Shown: piece after piece, positions 45,674-54,568 of the stretch
How positions within the stretch are numbered: the first letter of the stretch is position 1
Layout: each line of letters starts with the position of its first letter
Made by a program: the position numbers and the translations under genes
The notes under the pieces: model-generated
What the model was told of the DNA's origin: nothing
What the model saw: only the letters and a program-made list of their open reading frames with translations
Database searches by the model: none
Assembly: GCA_951813395.1 (NCBI GenBank)
Contig: OX638356.1
Coordinates: 2,025,340-2,089,339 of the forward strand
DNA: 64,000 nucleotides
Origin: Longimicrobiales bacterium
GTDB lineage: Bacteria > Gemmatimonadota > Gemmatimonadetes > Longimicrobiales > Gaopeijiaceae
Direction of reading: 5' to 3'

Positions 45674-47676
45674 GCTGCGTCCCTCCGGTTCGCGACGCGC
45701 CACAGCATCCAGCACAGTCCGGCGAATACCAGCGTCCCGACGAGCGCGGAGCTTCCGGTGAACCACTCCGACCAGCCGTGCCCCACGTGCCAGATGGACG
45801 CGGGATCGGCGTGGCCGGTGCGGTTGGCCACCGCAAAGATCACGGCGCCGATCAGAACGCCCACCAGCGCCGCGCCGGCGATCAGCCCGGAGGCGAAGAG
45901 CACGCCCCGCTCGCGGTGCTCGGCCAGGACGTTTTCGCCGTCCCCGGTCTCGCCCGCGTCACGGTACTTGCGGTTGAGCGCCCAGCGCATCAGACCGCCG
46001 ACGAAGATCGGGGTCATCAGCGACACCGGCAGGTAGACTCCCACCGCCAGGGCGAGCGACGGCAGCTTGAAGACGAACTCGGCGACCGCCGCGATCAGAA
46101 TCCCCAGCAGCACGAAGCCCCAGGGCAGGGACGCGTTCAGCACGCCGTCGATCACCAGGCTCATGAGCGTGGCCTGGGGAGCGGGCAGTCCGTCCACCGT
46201 GCCGATCCCGTAGGACTCGTTGAGCACGACCAGCACCCCGCCCATCACCGCCGCGCTGGCGAGCACGCCCAGCATCTCGCCCACCTGCATGCGCCTGGGC
46301 GTGGCGCCGACCAGGAATCCGGTCTTGAGGTCCTGGGACGTGTCGCCCGCGACCGCCGCCGAGATGCACACCACCGCGCCCACGGCCAGAACGGCCACCT
46401 TGGCCGCTCCGCTGCCGTCGTTCAGCCCGAGGGCCACGAAGATCAGCGACGTCAGGATCAGCGCGGCGATGGTCATCCCCGAAACCGGATTCGACGACGA
46501 GCCGATGAGTCCCACGATCCGGCTCGACACGGTCACGAAGAAGAAGCTGAAGATCACGATCAGAACCGCGGCCAGCAGTCCCACCGGCACGCCCGGCCAG
46601 AGCCACAGCGCAACCGCCAGCAGCGCGGCGACGGTCATCACCATCTTCAGCGGCAGATCCTGCTGCGTGCGCGGCAGGTTGCTTCCCGCGCCGGCTCCCA
46701 CCTGCCCCAGGCCCAGCCGGAAGGACTCGACGATGGTGGGCAGCGACTTGAGGAGCGTCACGATGCCGGCGAATCCCACGGCCCCGGCGCCGACGTAGCG
46801 GATGTAGTTGTTCCAGATATCGCCGGATCCCAGCGTCGACATGGGGTCGCTCGCCGGGTACACGACGCTGTCGCCGCCCCAGAGGTTGATCGCCGGGATC
46901 AGCACGAGCCAGGCGAGGGCGCTGCCCCCGAACATGATCGCCGCGATGCGCGGCCCTATGATGAACCCGACGCCGAGCAGTTCCGGAGTGAAGTCGCCGC
47001 CGATCTCGGCCTTCGCGGGGAGCGGCTGGCTCGGGGACTCGTTCCAGAGCGCGAGGCCGCTCCGGTTCGCGAGCGCCTGGTAGAGGGCGCCGACGCCCAG
47101 GCCGGAGAACAGAAGGCGCGCCTTGCCGCCGCCCGCGGCCCCGGCCACCTGCACCTCGGCGCACGCGGTGCCCTCGGGGTAGGGCAGCTTGCCGTGCTCG
47201 CGCGAGATCAGGTAGCGCCTCAGCGGAATCATGAAGAGTACGCCGAGCAGACCCCCGATCGCGGCGATCACCGTGATCTGGACGAGGTCCACCACGATCG
47301 TCGGATCCGACCGCTGCCAAATGAAGAGCGCGGGAAGCGTGAAGATCACCCCGGCCGCCACCGATTCGCCCGCCGACCCGATGGTCTGAACGAGGTTGGT
47401 CTCGAGGATCGTGCCGCGCCGGATCGCGCGGAAGATGGCCACGGCCATGACCGCCGCCGGGATCGACGCGCTCACCGTCAGCCCCACCCTCAGCCCCAGA
47501 TACGCATTGGCGGCGCCGAAGACGACGGCCAGGAGGAGCCCGATGAGGACCGCCTTGACCGTGAGTTCGGCAAGGGACTGTTCGGGCGGCACGAACGGGC
47601 GGTATTCGTCGCCGGGAACGACTTCGTACGCCTCGGGCGGCAGGCCCTTGCGCGCGGGAGGGTCGACCGATGCCAT
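45670..47676 (-). CDS. OPT family oligopeptide transporter
   Basis: 668 residues from ATG 47676, with roughly 15 hydrophobic segments. AANAYLGLRVGLTVSASIPAAVMA near the start, FTLPALFIWQ, and the hydrophilic PRTQQDLPLKMVM loop fit prokaryotic OPT-family permeases, thought to import short peptides or metal chelates with protons. Substrate is not determinable. Frames extending to 48966 overlap clpB antisense and are rejected. Confidence 0.85.
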   Translation of the reverse strand: MASVDPPARKGLPPEAYEVVPGDEYRPFVPPEQSLAELTVKAVLIGLLLAVVFGAANAYLGLRVGLTVSASIPAAVMAVAIFRAIRRGTILETNLVQTIGSAGESVAAGVIFTLPALFIWQRSDPTIVVDLVQITVIAAIGGLLGVLFMIPLRRYLISREHGKLPYPEGTACAEVQVAGAAGGGKARLLFSGLGVGALYQALANRSGLALWNESPSQPLPAKAEIGGDFTPELLGVGFIIGPRIAAIMFGGSALAWLVLIPAINLWGGDSVVYPASDPMSTLGSGDIWNNYIRYVGAGAVGFAGIVTLLKSLPTIVESFRLGLGQVGAGAGSNLPRTQQDLPLKMVMTVAALLAVALWLWPGVPVGLLAAVLIVIFSFFFVTVSSRIVGLIGSSSNPVSGMTIAALILTSLIFVALGLNDGSGAAKVAVLAVGAVVCISAAVAGDTSQDLKTGFLVGATPRRMQVGEMLGVLASAAVMGGVLVVLNESYGIGTVDGLPAPQATLMSLVIDGVLNASLPWGFVLLGILIAAVAEFVFKLPSLALAVGVYLPVSLMTPIFVGGLMRWALNRKYRDAGETGDGENVLAEHRERGVLFASGLIAGAALVGVLIGAVIFAVANRTGHADPASIWHVGHGWSEWFTGSSALVGTLVFAGLCWMLWRVANRRDAA

Positions 47677-47773
47677 GACGGGTCCTCGGATCTGGGGTTG
47701 TCGATGCGCCCGGGTTCTGGCCCGGATCTTCCCTGTAGTTAAGGGGGAGGCGGGCCCGGTCGGACCGAATGAC

Positions 47774-47849
47774 TGCCATTTTGGCAGGTCGGTCTGCCGA
47801 TTTGGCCGACCTGGGCGGGTTCGCCTACCCGAACGCTGCCAAAATGGCA
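47774..47849. promoter_or_regulatory. Phased palindrome array between OPT gene and clpB (candidate operators)
   Basis: TGCCATTTTGGCA (47774-47786) and TGCCAAAATGGCA (47837-47849) are exact reverse complements, and each is itself an inverted repeat (TGCCA-n3-TGGCA). A degenerate third copy, TGCCGATTTGGCC, lies at 47795-47807. The centres are 47780, 47801 and 47843, i.e. 21 and 42 bases apart, close to two and four helical turns. They lie in the 207-base gap between divergent genes. Confidence 0.55.
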
Positions 47850-47883
47850 ACGTTTCCGACCGATTTGCAACAGGAGTCAGCAG

Positions 47884-50487
47884 ATGTTGAACGCGGACCG
47901 AATGACGCTGAAGGCCGCCGAAGCCATATCGGCGGCCGCCCGCGAGGCGCGTCGCCGGGAGCATCCGCAGATCGAGGGCGTTCACCTGCTCAGGGCGCTG
48001 CTCGGGCAGGAGGACGGCATCGTGGCGCCGGTGCTGCGTAAGATGGAGGTCTCGCCCGAGAAGGTTGCCGGGGACGTCGAGGCCGAGCTGGAGCGGCGTG
48101 CGCGCGTGAGCGGCGGGTCGGCGCCCGGCCCGTCCCGCTACCTGCGTGCGGCGCTGGATGCCGCGGAAGAGGCGGCCCGCAAACTCGCCGACGCGTATGT
48201 CTCGACCGAGCACCTGCTCGTGGGTCTCGCCGGACGGAAGAGCGACGCGGGCCGGATCCTGAGGGACAACGGCGTTACCGGCGAGAGGCTCGATGCCGCG
48301 CTGGAGGCGATCCGCGGCTCCCACCGCGTTACCGACCAGAACCCGGAGGACAAGTTCCAGGCGCTCAAGCGCTACTCCCACGACCTCACCGAGCGCGCCC
48401 GCAGGGGCAAACTCGATCCGGTCATCGGGCGGAACGACGAGATCCGCCGCGTGATGAAGGTTCTCGCCCGCCGTACCAAGAACAATCCCGTGCTCATCGG
48501 CGAGCCGGGTGTGGGGAAGACGGCCATCGCCGAGGGTCTGGCGCAGCGGATCGTGGCCGGGGACGTGCCGGCTTCGCTGAACGGCAAGAAGCTGGTGTCG
48601 CTGGACATCTCCGCCATGCTGGCGGGCGCCAGGTACCGCGGCGACTTCGAGGAGCGCATGAAAGCGGTGCTCAAGGAGGTGACCGAGGCGGACGGCCGCT
48701 ACGTGCTGTTCATCGACGAGATCCACACGATCGTCGGAGCGGGGGCCGCGGAGGGCGCCGTGGACGCGGGGAACATGCTCAAGCCCGCCCTTGCGCGGGG
48801 AGACCTGCGCGTCGTGGGCGCCACGACCCTCGGAGAGTACCGCAAGCACGTCGAGAAGGACCCCGCGCTGGAGCGCCGCTTCCAGCCCGTCTACGTGGCT
48901 CCGCCGTCGGTTGCGGACACGATCGCGATCCTCCGGGGCCTGAAGGAGCGCTACGAGGTTCACCACGGGGTGCGCATCACTGACGACTCGCTGATCACGG
49001 CCGCCAGATTATCGGACCGGTACGTGGGAGGGCGCTTTCTCCCGGACAAGGCCATCGACCTGATGGACGAGGCGGGGAGCCGGCTGCGCATCGAGATCGA
49101 TTCCCTCCCTCAGGAGATCGACGAAGTGGAGCGGCGCATCATTCAGCTGGAGATCGAACGGAAGGCGATGGCCCACGAAGACGACGCGGGCGCGCGGGAG
49201 CGGCTGGGCGGAATCGAGGCCGAGCTGTCCGAACTCCGCGAATCCAGCCAGACCATGAAGGCCGCGTGGCAGGCCGAGAAGATCCAGATCGCGCGGATTC
49301 AGGAACTCAAGGAGCGGGTGGACCGCCTGCGCACGGAAGCGGAGCAAGCCACGCGCCGGGGCGAGCTGGAGCGGGCGGCCGAGATCCATTACGCCGAGAT
49401 TCCGCGGGCCCGTGCGGACATCGGGAAGGCCGAGGAGCGGCTCGCCGGCCTCCAGACTCAGGGCAAGTTCCTCAGGGAGGAGGTGACCCCGGACGATATC
49501 GCCGAGGTCGTGGCCGAGTGGACCGGGATTCCCGTGACCAGGCTGCTGGCTTCGGAGCGCAGGCGGCTGGCGCGCCTGGAGGAGCTGCTGGCGAAGCGCG
49601 TTGTCGGCCAGGACCCGGCGCTGGGCGCGGTGTCGCGCGCCGTTCGGCGGGCCCGTGCGGGCATCCAGGATCCCGACCGGCCGATCGGGTCGTTCCTGTT
49701 CCTGGGGCCGACCGGGGTGGGCAAGACCGAGACCGCGCGCGCACTGGCCGAGTTTCTCTTCGACGATGAGCGCGCCATGGTGCGCCTCGACATGTCCGAG
49801 TACATGGAGTCGCACTCCGTGTCGCGGCTGGTGGGCGCGCCGCCCGGGTATGTCGGGTACGACGAGGGCGGACAGCTTACCGAGGCGGTCCGCCGGCGCC
49901 CGCACGCGGTCGTGCTGTTCGACGAGGTCGAGAAGGCGCATCCCAAGGTCTTCAACGCCTTCCTGCAGATTCTCGACGACGGCCGCCTCACCGATGGCCA
50001 GGGACGGACGGTGGATTTCCGCAACACGGTCATCATCATGACCTCCAATATCGCCGGCGCCGCGATACTGGCGCATTCGGAGGGTGGGGAATGGAGTGGA
50101 GTGGAGGAGATGGTGAAGGGGCGTCTCGGAGAGCATTTCCGCCCGGAGTTTCTTAATAGAATAGATGATGTTGTTGTATTCAAGCCGCTGTCACGTAGCG
50201 ACTTGACATCTATCGTCGAGATCCAGCTTGACCGCGTTGCCGCGTTGGCAAGCCAGCAGGACGTGACCCTGACGGTGGGGGACGGCGCGAAGGAGATCAT
50301 CACCGGGGAGGGGTACGACCCGGCGTTCGGGGCGCGGCCGCTGAAGCGCGCGATTCAGCGCCTTGTGCAGGATCCTCTGGCGATGGCGATTCTGGAGGGC
50401 GACGTGGTGCCGGGCGGCGCCGTGCGGCTGGAGCGGGGTGCGGGCGGCGGTCTCGTATTCGCCGCGGCGGAAGAGGCGGCGGGTTGA
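47884..50487 (+). CDS. clpB: ATP-dependent chaperone ClpB
   Basis: Hsp100 disaggregase. 867 residues: N-terminal Clp repeats ([23 protein letters not shown]), AAA1 with [15 protein letters not shown] (~residue 206), the middle coiled coil (~residues 400-520) and AAA2 with [15 protein letters not shown] (~residue 608) and [19 protein letters not shown]. The long middle domain separates ClpB from ClpA/ClpC. AGGAG precedes the ATG. No CIRCE or HAIR element was seen; the phased palindromes upstream may regulate it. Confidence 0.94.
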   Translation: MLNADRMTLKAAEAISAAAREARRREHPQIEGVHLLRALLGQEDGIVAPVLRKMEVSPEKVAGDVEAELERRARVSGGSAPGPSRYLRAALDAAEEAARKLADAYVSTEHLLVGLAGRKSDAGRILRDNGVTGERLDAALEAIRGSHRVTDQNPEDKFQALKRYSHDLTERARRGKLDPVIGRNDEIRRVMKVLARRTKNNPVLIGEPGVGKTAIAEGLAQRIVAGDVPASLNGKKLVSLDISAMLAGARYRGDFEERMKAVLKEVTEADGRYVLFIDEIHTIVGAGAAEGAVDAGNMLKPALARGDLRVVGATTLGEYRKHVEKDPALERRFQPVYVAPPSVADTIAILRGLKERYEVHHGVRITDDSLITAARLSDRYVGGRFLPDKAIDLMDEAGSRLRIEIDSLPQEIDEVERRIIQLEIERKAMAHEDDAGARERLGGIEAELSELRESSQTMKAAWQAEKIQIARIQELKERVDRLRTEAEQATRRGELERAAEIHYAEIPRARADIGKAEERLAGLQTQGKFLREEVTPDDIAEVVAEWTGIPVTRLLASERRRLARLEELLAKRVVGQDPALGAVSRAVRRARAGIQDPDRPIGSFLFLGPTGVGKTETARALAEFLFDDERAMVRLDMSEYMESHSVSRLVGAPPGYVGYDEGGQLTEAVRRRPHAVVLFDEVEKAHPKVFNAFLQILDDGRLTDGQGRTVDFRNTVIIMTSNIAGAAILAHSEGGEWSGVEEMVKGRLGEHFRPEFLNRIDDVVVFKPLSRSDLTSIVEIQLDRVAALASQQDVTLTVGDGAKEIITGEGYDPAFGARPLKRAIQRLVQDPLAMAILEGDVVPGGAVRLERGAGGGLVFAAAEEAAG

Positions 50488-51023
50488 GCACGGGGACGGG
50501 CGGACGTCGCCGGCGGCGTGGGAGGTTCGTGCACGCCATGGTCCTTCCGCGGTTCCTGCTGGCGGCGGTGGCCGGGTGCGGGGGCACCCCCGGGCAGGTC
50601 GTGCCTGCGCCCCCTCCGGAGCCTGCGCAGGCGGTGGAGATGTTCCTCGAGGCCGCAGGCCGCAGGGATCACACGGCGATGGCCCGCCTCTTCGGGACCG
50701 TGGACGGGCCGATTGGCGATCGCGGCGGCACCCTCGGCTGCGCGTTCCGAAAGGCCGGCTCGTGGATCCGGCTGGGCGAGCGGTGCCTCGAAGAGCGCGA
50801 AGTAGAGCTGCGCATGGACGTGATCGCCGGCATCCTGCGGCACGACGCCTACCGCGTGCGGTCCGAGGAGGCCGTGGCGGGACGTGGACGGGCCGCGATT
50901 CGCGTGGGTGTGGATCTCGAGCGGGGAGGGCGGGGTGCGGTCGAGGTTCCGTTCGTGGTGGTTCGGACGAAGGGCGGAGCATGGCTGGTCGAGGAGGTGG
51001 AGCTGCACCGCGTGGTGGGGTGA
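50484..51023 (+). CDS. Predicted lipoprotein, function unknown
   Basis: Up to 179 residues from a TTG overlapping the clpB stop. A basic stretch (GRRRRRGR) precedes LPRFLLAAVAGC, a lipobox-like VAGC, so export as a lipoprotein is likely; an ATG at 50538 would give a very short signal. The mature part (AQAVEMFLEAAGRRDHTAMARLFG) resembles small DUF4878/NTF2-like folds, with a C-terminal GGAWLVEEVEL strand. Confidence 0.6.
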   Translation: MSTGTGGRRRRRGRFVHAMVLPRFLLAAVAGCGGTPGQVVPAPPPEPAQAVEMFLEAAGRRDHTAMARLFGTVDGPIGDRGGTLGCAFRKAGSWIRLGERCLEEREVELRMDVIAGILRHDAYRVRSEEAVAGRGRAAIRVGVDLERGGRGAVEVPFVVVRTKGGAWLVEEVELHRVVG

Positions 51024-51060
51024 GGCCGGCGGCGGCGAAGTCCGTCCGGATGGCCGATTC

Positions 51061-51465
51061 CTAGTGTCGCTCGACGAGTTCCACCAGCAGCCCGCCCGTC
51101 GACCTGGGATGCACGAACGCGATCCGGTGGCCGCCGGCACCCGTCATCGGCGCGGCGGAGGTGAACTCGCAGCCTTCGGCCGCCAGGGCCGTCATGGCCG
51201 CGCCGACATCCCCGACCCGGTAGGCGACGTGGTGCAGACCCGGGCCCCGCCGGTCGATGAACCGAGCGACCCCGCTGCTCCCGTCCAGCGGCCGAATCAA
51301 TTCCACGCGTCCCACGAAACACACTTCGACCCCCTGCGCCTCAACACGCTCCGGGGGGCTGGCCGTCGACCCCGTCAATCGCTCCAGCAGGGGAAGGGTA
51401 TCGGCGAACGAACGGACGGCGATCGCCACATGGTCGAGCGGAAGTCCGGTGAGGTGGCTGTCCAT
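51061..51465 (-). CDS. mce: Methylmalonyl-CoA epimerase
   Basis: VOC-fold enzyme interconverting (R)- and (S)-methylmalonyl-CoA in propionate metabolism. 134 residues from ATG 51465. PLDHVAIAVRS gives the first metal His, GPGLHHVAYRVGDV the second, and LLVELVERH the Glu ligand, in the epimerase-like order. The longer frame to 51690 is non-homologous. No mutase genes are in the window, so the function is by family only. Confidence 0.85.
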   Translation of the reverse strand: MDSHLTGLPLDHVAIAVRSFADTLPLLERLTGSTASPPERVEAQGVEVCFVGRVELIRPLDGSSGVARFIDRRGPGLHHVAYRVGDVGAAMTALAAEGCEFTSAAPMTGAGGHRIAFVHPRSTGGLLVELVERH

Positions 51466-51513
51466 CGGGACATCATGCCTGTGCGCCGCTGCCAGGGGCA
51501 AGCGGGCCCCCCA

Positions 51514-51543
51514 TTGGGCTTCCCGGCCGTGTGTGAACATATT
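51514..51543 (+). promoter_or_regulatory. Candidate promoter for the SUMF1-fold gene
   Basis: TTGGGC (51514-51519), 18-base spacer, CATATT (51538-51543), seven bases before the ATG at 51551. No Shine-Dalgarno sequence follows, so the geometry again suggests a leaderless start. Matches are partial. Confidence 0.35.
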
Positions 51544-51550
51544 TCCCGGG

Positions 51551-52396
51551 ATGATCGTCCGTCTTCTCTGTCTCACGGCGCTGGCCGTCGCCGCACCCCA
51601 GCGCCTCCACGCCCAGGATGCGCCCGCCGTGCGCCCGGAGTCGCCGGGGGACGGAGCGGTCTTCCGGGACTGCGCCGTGTGTCCCGTCATGGCGCGGGTG
51701 CCGGCCGGCGCCTACCTGATGGGATCCCCGGATTCGGAGCCCGGCCGCTACCGGGACGAAGGGCCCCAGAGGGTCGTGCTGGTCGCGGCGTTTGCGGCCG
51801 GAGTCCACGAAGTCACCTTCGCCGAGTGGGACGCTTGCGTGGAGGCCGGCGGGTGCCTGGAACACCTTCCCGACGACGAGGGCTGGGGACGCGGCGACCG
51901 TCCGGTCATCAACGTGAACTGGAACGACGCGCAGGCCTACGCGCACTGGCTTTCCGAGGTGACCGGCCACCGTTACCGGCTGCTCAGCGAGGCGGAGTGG
52001 GAGTACGCGGCGCGGGCGGGCACTTCGACGGCGCGTCCCTGGGGCGAAACCGTCACGGATGCCTGCCTGTATGCGAACGGTGACTACGCCTCGCTGCCGT
52101 GCGGGGACGGGCACGAGAACACGGCGCCGGCGGGATCATTCAAGCCGAACGCATTCGGTTTGCACGACCTCCTGGGCAATGTCTGGGAGTGGACCGGGGA
52201 CTGCTGGAACGAGGGGTACGCAGGCGCGCCGGGCGACGGCAGGGCGCGCGAAACCGGCGACTGTTCCGCCCGGGTGCTGCGCGGGGGTTCCTGGTATCAT
52301 GGCGTCAAGGATCTGCGCGCCGCCTACCGGCTGCGCAGCCCCTTCCTCGACCGCAGCCTGATCGTGGGCTTTCGGGTGGCCCGCTCGCTGGACTGA
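51551..52396 (+). CDS. Secreted SUMF1/FGE-fold protein
   Basis: 281 residues with a signal peptide (RLLCLTALAVAAPQRLHAQ). FRDCAVCPVMARVPAGAYLMGSP opens the domain; YRLLSEAEWEYAARAGT, NAFGLHDLLGNVWEWTGDCW and RVLRGGSWYHGVKDLRAAYRLR are the classic DUF323/FGE motifs. The two active-site Cys of true formylglycine-generating enzymes are not in the RGGSW region, so it is unlikely to modify sulfatases. Function unknown; probably extracytoplasmic. Confidence 0.85.
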   Translation: MIVRLLCLTALAVAAPQRLHAQDAPAVRPESPGDGAVFRDCAVCPVMARVPAGAYLMGSPDSEPGRYRDEGPQRVVLVAAFAAGVHEVTFAEWDACVEAGGCLEHLPDDEGWGRGDRPVINVNWNDAQAYAHWLSEVTGHRYRLLSEAEWEYAARAGTSTARPWGETVTDACLYANGDYASLPCGDGHENTAPAGSFKPNAFGLHDLLGNVWEWTGDCWNEGYAGAPGDGRARETGDCSARVLRGGSWYHGVKDLRAAYRLRSPFLDRSLIVGFRVARSLD

Positions 52397-52438
52397 AACG
52401 GGAAGTGCGCATGTGGTGGGGGCGGCGGGTCGGCCCAG

Positions 52439-52469
52439 CCGGTCGCCGGACCAGACGGCGCCGGTTTTT
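52439..52469 (+). terminator. Intrinsic terminator after the SUMF1-fold gene
   Basis: CCGG-T-CGCCG (52439-52448) pairs with CGGCG-CCGG (52456-52464), a nine-pair stem with one bulged T and a seven-base loop, followed by five Ts (52465-52469). It separates the SUMF1-fold gene from trxA. The remaining bases to 52577 show no clear feature. Confidence 0.7.
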
Positions 52470-52577
52470 CGTTAGAGTTAAGCGCAGCGAAAACGGCATG
52501 CGGCGGACCCCGGCGGAGCGAAGACCGCCCCGGGGGATCGGCGGCCGGAAATAACGTCTTTACGGGGGACTCCGAGA

Positions 52578-52910
52578 ATGGCAGACAACTCCAACCTCGT
52601 CACGATCACCGACGACAACTTTGCGGACGAGATCGAGGCTCACGACGGACTCGCGATGGTCGATTTCTGGGCCGAATGGTGCGGACCGTGCAGGATCATT
52701 GCGCCGTTCGTCGGGGAACTGGCGGACGAATACGCCGGCCGGGTGCGCGTCGGCAAGCTGGACGTGGACACGAACATGTCCACCTCGATGCGGTTCGGCG
52801 TGCGATCCATACCGAGCATCCTCTTCTTCCGCGACGGCGAGCACGTGGACACGATCGTCGGAGCGGTGCCGAAGGCCCAGCTGGAGCAGAAGATCACCGA
52901 GCACCTGTAG
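52578..52910 (+). CDS. trxA: Thioredoxin
   Basis: 110 residues, normal thioredoxin length. The active site FWAEWCGPCR has Cys35 and Cys38; the cis-proline region RSIPSILFFRDGE and the C-terminal VGAVPKAQLEQKI are conserved. It reduces cytoplasmic disulfides. The ATG follows a GGGGGACT site. Next is rsmI, 12 bases on. Confidence 0.96.
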   Translation: MADNSNLVTITDDNFADEIEAHDGLAMVDFWAEWCGPCRIIAPFVGELADEYAGRVRVGKLDVDTNMSTSMRFGVRSIPSILFFRDGEHVDTIVGAVPKAQLEQKITEHL

Positions 52911-52922
52911 GGTCCCCGGGGG

Positions 52923-53855
52923 GTGTCGGACCGCGCACAGGCCGGCAGGGGGCGCGAATCGCGCGGCCGTGCGGGTGTGTCGTCGGGGCGGTTTTTCATC
53001 GTGGCGACGCCCATCGGCAATCTCGCCGACCTGACCGGACGCGCCCGCGAGGCCCTTGCCGCGGCCGATCACATCCTCGCCGAGGACACGCGGCGGGCCC
53101 GGACGCTGCTCACCCACATCGGGGTGGCCGCGCATCCGGTGTCCCTCCATGCCCACAACGAGGCGAGCCGGATCGCCCGGGTGGCGGACTGGCTGGCTCG
53201 CGGCGACGATGTCGCGCTGGTCTCGGACGCGGGAACACCGCTGCTTTCCGACCCCGGCGAACGCCTGCTCGGCGCCGTCGTCGAGGGTGGGCACCCGGTC
53301 GTCCCGGTCCCGGGACCCTCGGCGGTGCTCGCGGCACTGGTCGCTTCGGGACTACCTTGTGTCCCGTTCACGTTTGTGGGATTCCTGCCGCGCAAGGCGG
53401 GCAAGCGGGCCCGCGCTCTGGAACGGATCATCGATGCAGAAGACACGACCGTGCTGTTCGAGTCCCCCGCGCGGCTCCTTCGGCTTCTCGAGGAGTTGGC
53501 CGCGCTCGTGGGCGGTGCCCGGCGTCGGATCGCGGTGTGCCGGGAAATGACCAAGGTGCACGAGGAGATCTTACGGGGCACCCCGCCGGAGGCCGTCCGG
53601 CATTACCGCGAGCATCCACCCCGCGGAGAGGTGACGGTCGTGGTCGAGGGACGATCGGAGGTGCGCGAACCGGACGCCGCCGAGATCGAGGCCCTGGCCG
53701 TCGCTGCCCTGGCGGACGGACTGTCTCCGAGCGCTGCGGCGCGGAGGGTGGCCGCGCGCGGTGGTATTCGGCGGGGTGCGGCCTACGACGCCGTGATGCG
53801 GGTCAGGAAGGCCGGCGGTGTCGACGAGTCGAACGGCGTCGGGGGCGGTGGATGA
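52923..53855 (+). CDS. rsmI: 16S rRNA 2'-O-ribose C1402 methyltransferase
   Basis: SAM-dependent methyltransferase of the tetrapyrrole-methylase fold acting on 16S rRNA. 310 residues: IVATPIGNLADLTGRAREAL, ILAEDTRRARTLL, LVSDAGTPLLSDPGERLL (SAM loop) and FVGFLPRKAGKR are RsmI signatures. GTG start. The C-terminal ~60 residues have an LSPSAAARRVAARGGI helix typical of the family. Confidence 0.93.
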   Translation: MSDRAQAGRGRESRGRAGVSSGRFFIVATPIGNLADLTGRAREALAAADHILAEDTRRARTLLTHIGVAAHPVSLHAHNEASRIARVADWLARGDDVALVSDAGTPLLSDPGERLLGAVVEGGHPVVPVPGPSAVLAALVASGLPCVPFTFVGFLPRKAGKRARALERIIDAEDTTVLFESPARLLRLLEELAALVGGARRRIAVCREMTKVHEEILRGTPPEAVRHYREHPPRGEVTVVVEGRSEVREPDAAEIEALAVAALADGLSPSAAARRVAARGGIRRGAAYDAVMRVRKAGGVDESNGVGGGG

Positions 53856-54568
53856 AGAAGTGTGGCATGCCCCACCGGCTTGGGCACGGCGTTTTCGGGG
53901 CCGGGGCGATGGTGGTGGCGCTGGCAGTGCACGTGACCGGTGCGTTCGCGCAGGGTGTGGGGCCCGTCACGATCGGCCGCCTTCAATACGACGGCGGGGG
54001 GGACTGGTACGCAAACCCGTCGTCGCTGCCCAACCTGCTCGCGGCGGTGCGTGAGCGGACCGGGATCGCCACGTCAGAACGTGAAGTCCCCGTCCGGCCA
54101 TCCGATCCTTCGCTGCGCGACTTCCCCTTCCTCTACATGACGGGCCACGGGAACGTCCGCTTTTCGGACGACGAGCGCCTCGCCCTGCGCCGCTACCTCC
54201 TCGCCGGGGGCTTCCTGCACGCGGACGACAACTACGGCATGGACGAGTCCTTCCGTCGCGAGATGGCGCGGATCTTCCCGGAGAAGGAGCTGATCGAACT
54301 CCCCACGGATCACCCGGTCTTCCACTCCCTCTACGAATTTCCAGACGGATTGCCCAAGATTCATGAGCACGATGGCGCACCGCCCCAGGCCTTCGGGATC
54401 TTTCATCAGGGCAGGCTCATCGTCATATACACCTATGAGACCGATCTGGGAGACGGCTGGGAGGACCCGGACGTCCATGAGGATCTGCCCGAGATCAGGG
54501 AGGACGCCCTGCGCATGGGAGTGAACATCTTCGTCTTCGCGATGGCGCAGGGAGTACGGACTTCGTGA
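53852..54568 (+). CDS. Secreted DUF4159 family protein
   Basis: 238 residues. The N-terminus holds a probable signal peptide (VFGAGAMVVALAVHVTGAFAQ). The mature part matches DUF4159: IGRLQYDGGGDWYANP, FPFLYMTGHGNVRFSDDE, RRYLLAGGFLHADDNYGMDE, IFPEKELIELPTDHPVFHS. The fold is related to the class I amidotransferase/ThuA type without an evident catalytic Cys. The ATG overlaps rsmI by four bases; the large upstream open frame is an rsmI shadow. Function unknown. Confidence 0.82.
   Translation: MKKCGMPHRLGHGVFGAGAMVVALAVHVTGAFAQGVGPVTIGRLQYDGGGDWYANPSSLPNLLAAVRERTGIATSEREVPVRPSDPSLRDFPFLYMTGHGNVRFSDDERLALRRYLLAGGFLHADDNYGMDESFRREMARIFPEKELIELPTDHPVFHSLYEFPDGLPKIHEHDGAPPQAFGIFHQGRLIVIYTYETDLGDGWEDPDVHEDLPEIREDALRMGVNIFVFAMAQGVRTS

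Noticed and set aside
45661-47742. 693-codon sense-strand open frame opposite the OPT gene
   Set aside because: His/Gln/Asp-rich, with no motif; complement of the permease.
47781-47798. Sigma-54-like promoter (TTGGCAGG..TCTGC) before clpB
   Set aside because: GG and GC elements are separated by 11 bases, not the required 10; better explained as parts of the palindromes.
47677-47883. CIRCE or HAIR heat-shock operator at clpB
   Set aside because: Neither TTAGCACTC/GAGTGCTAA nor CTTGAGT/ACTCAAG is present.
47676-48966. N-terminal extension of the OPT transporter through clpB
   Set aside because: The extra residues are antisense to clpB; ATG 47676 gives a normal permease start.
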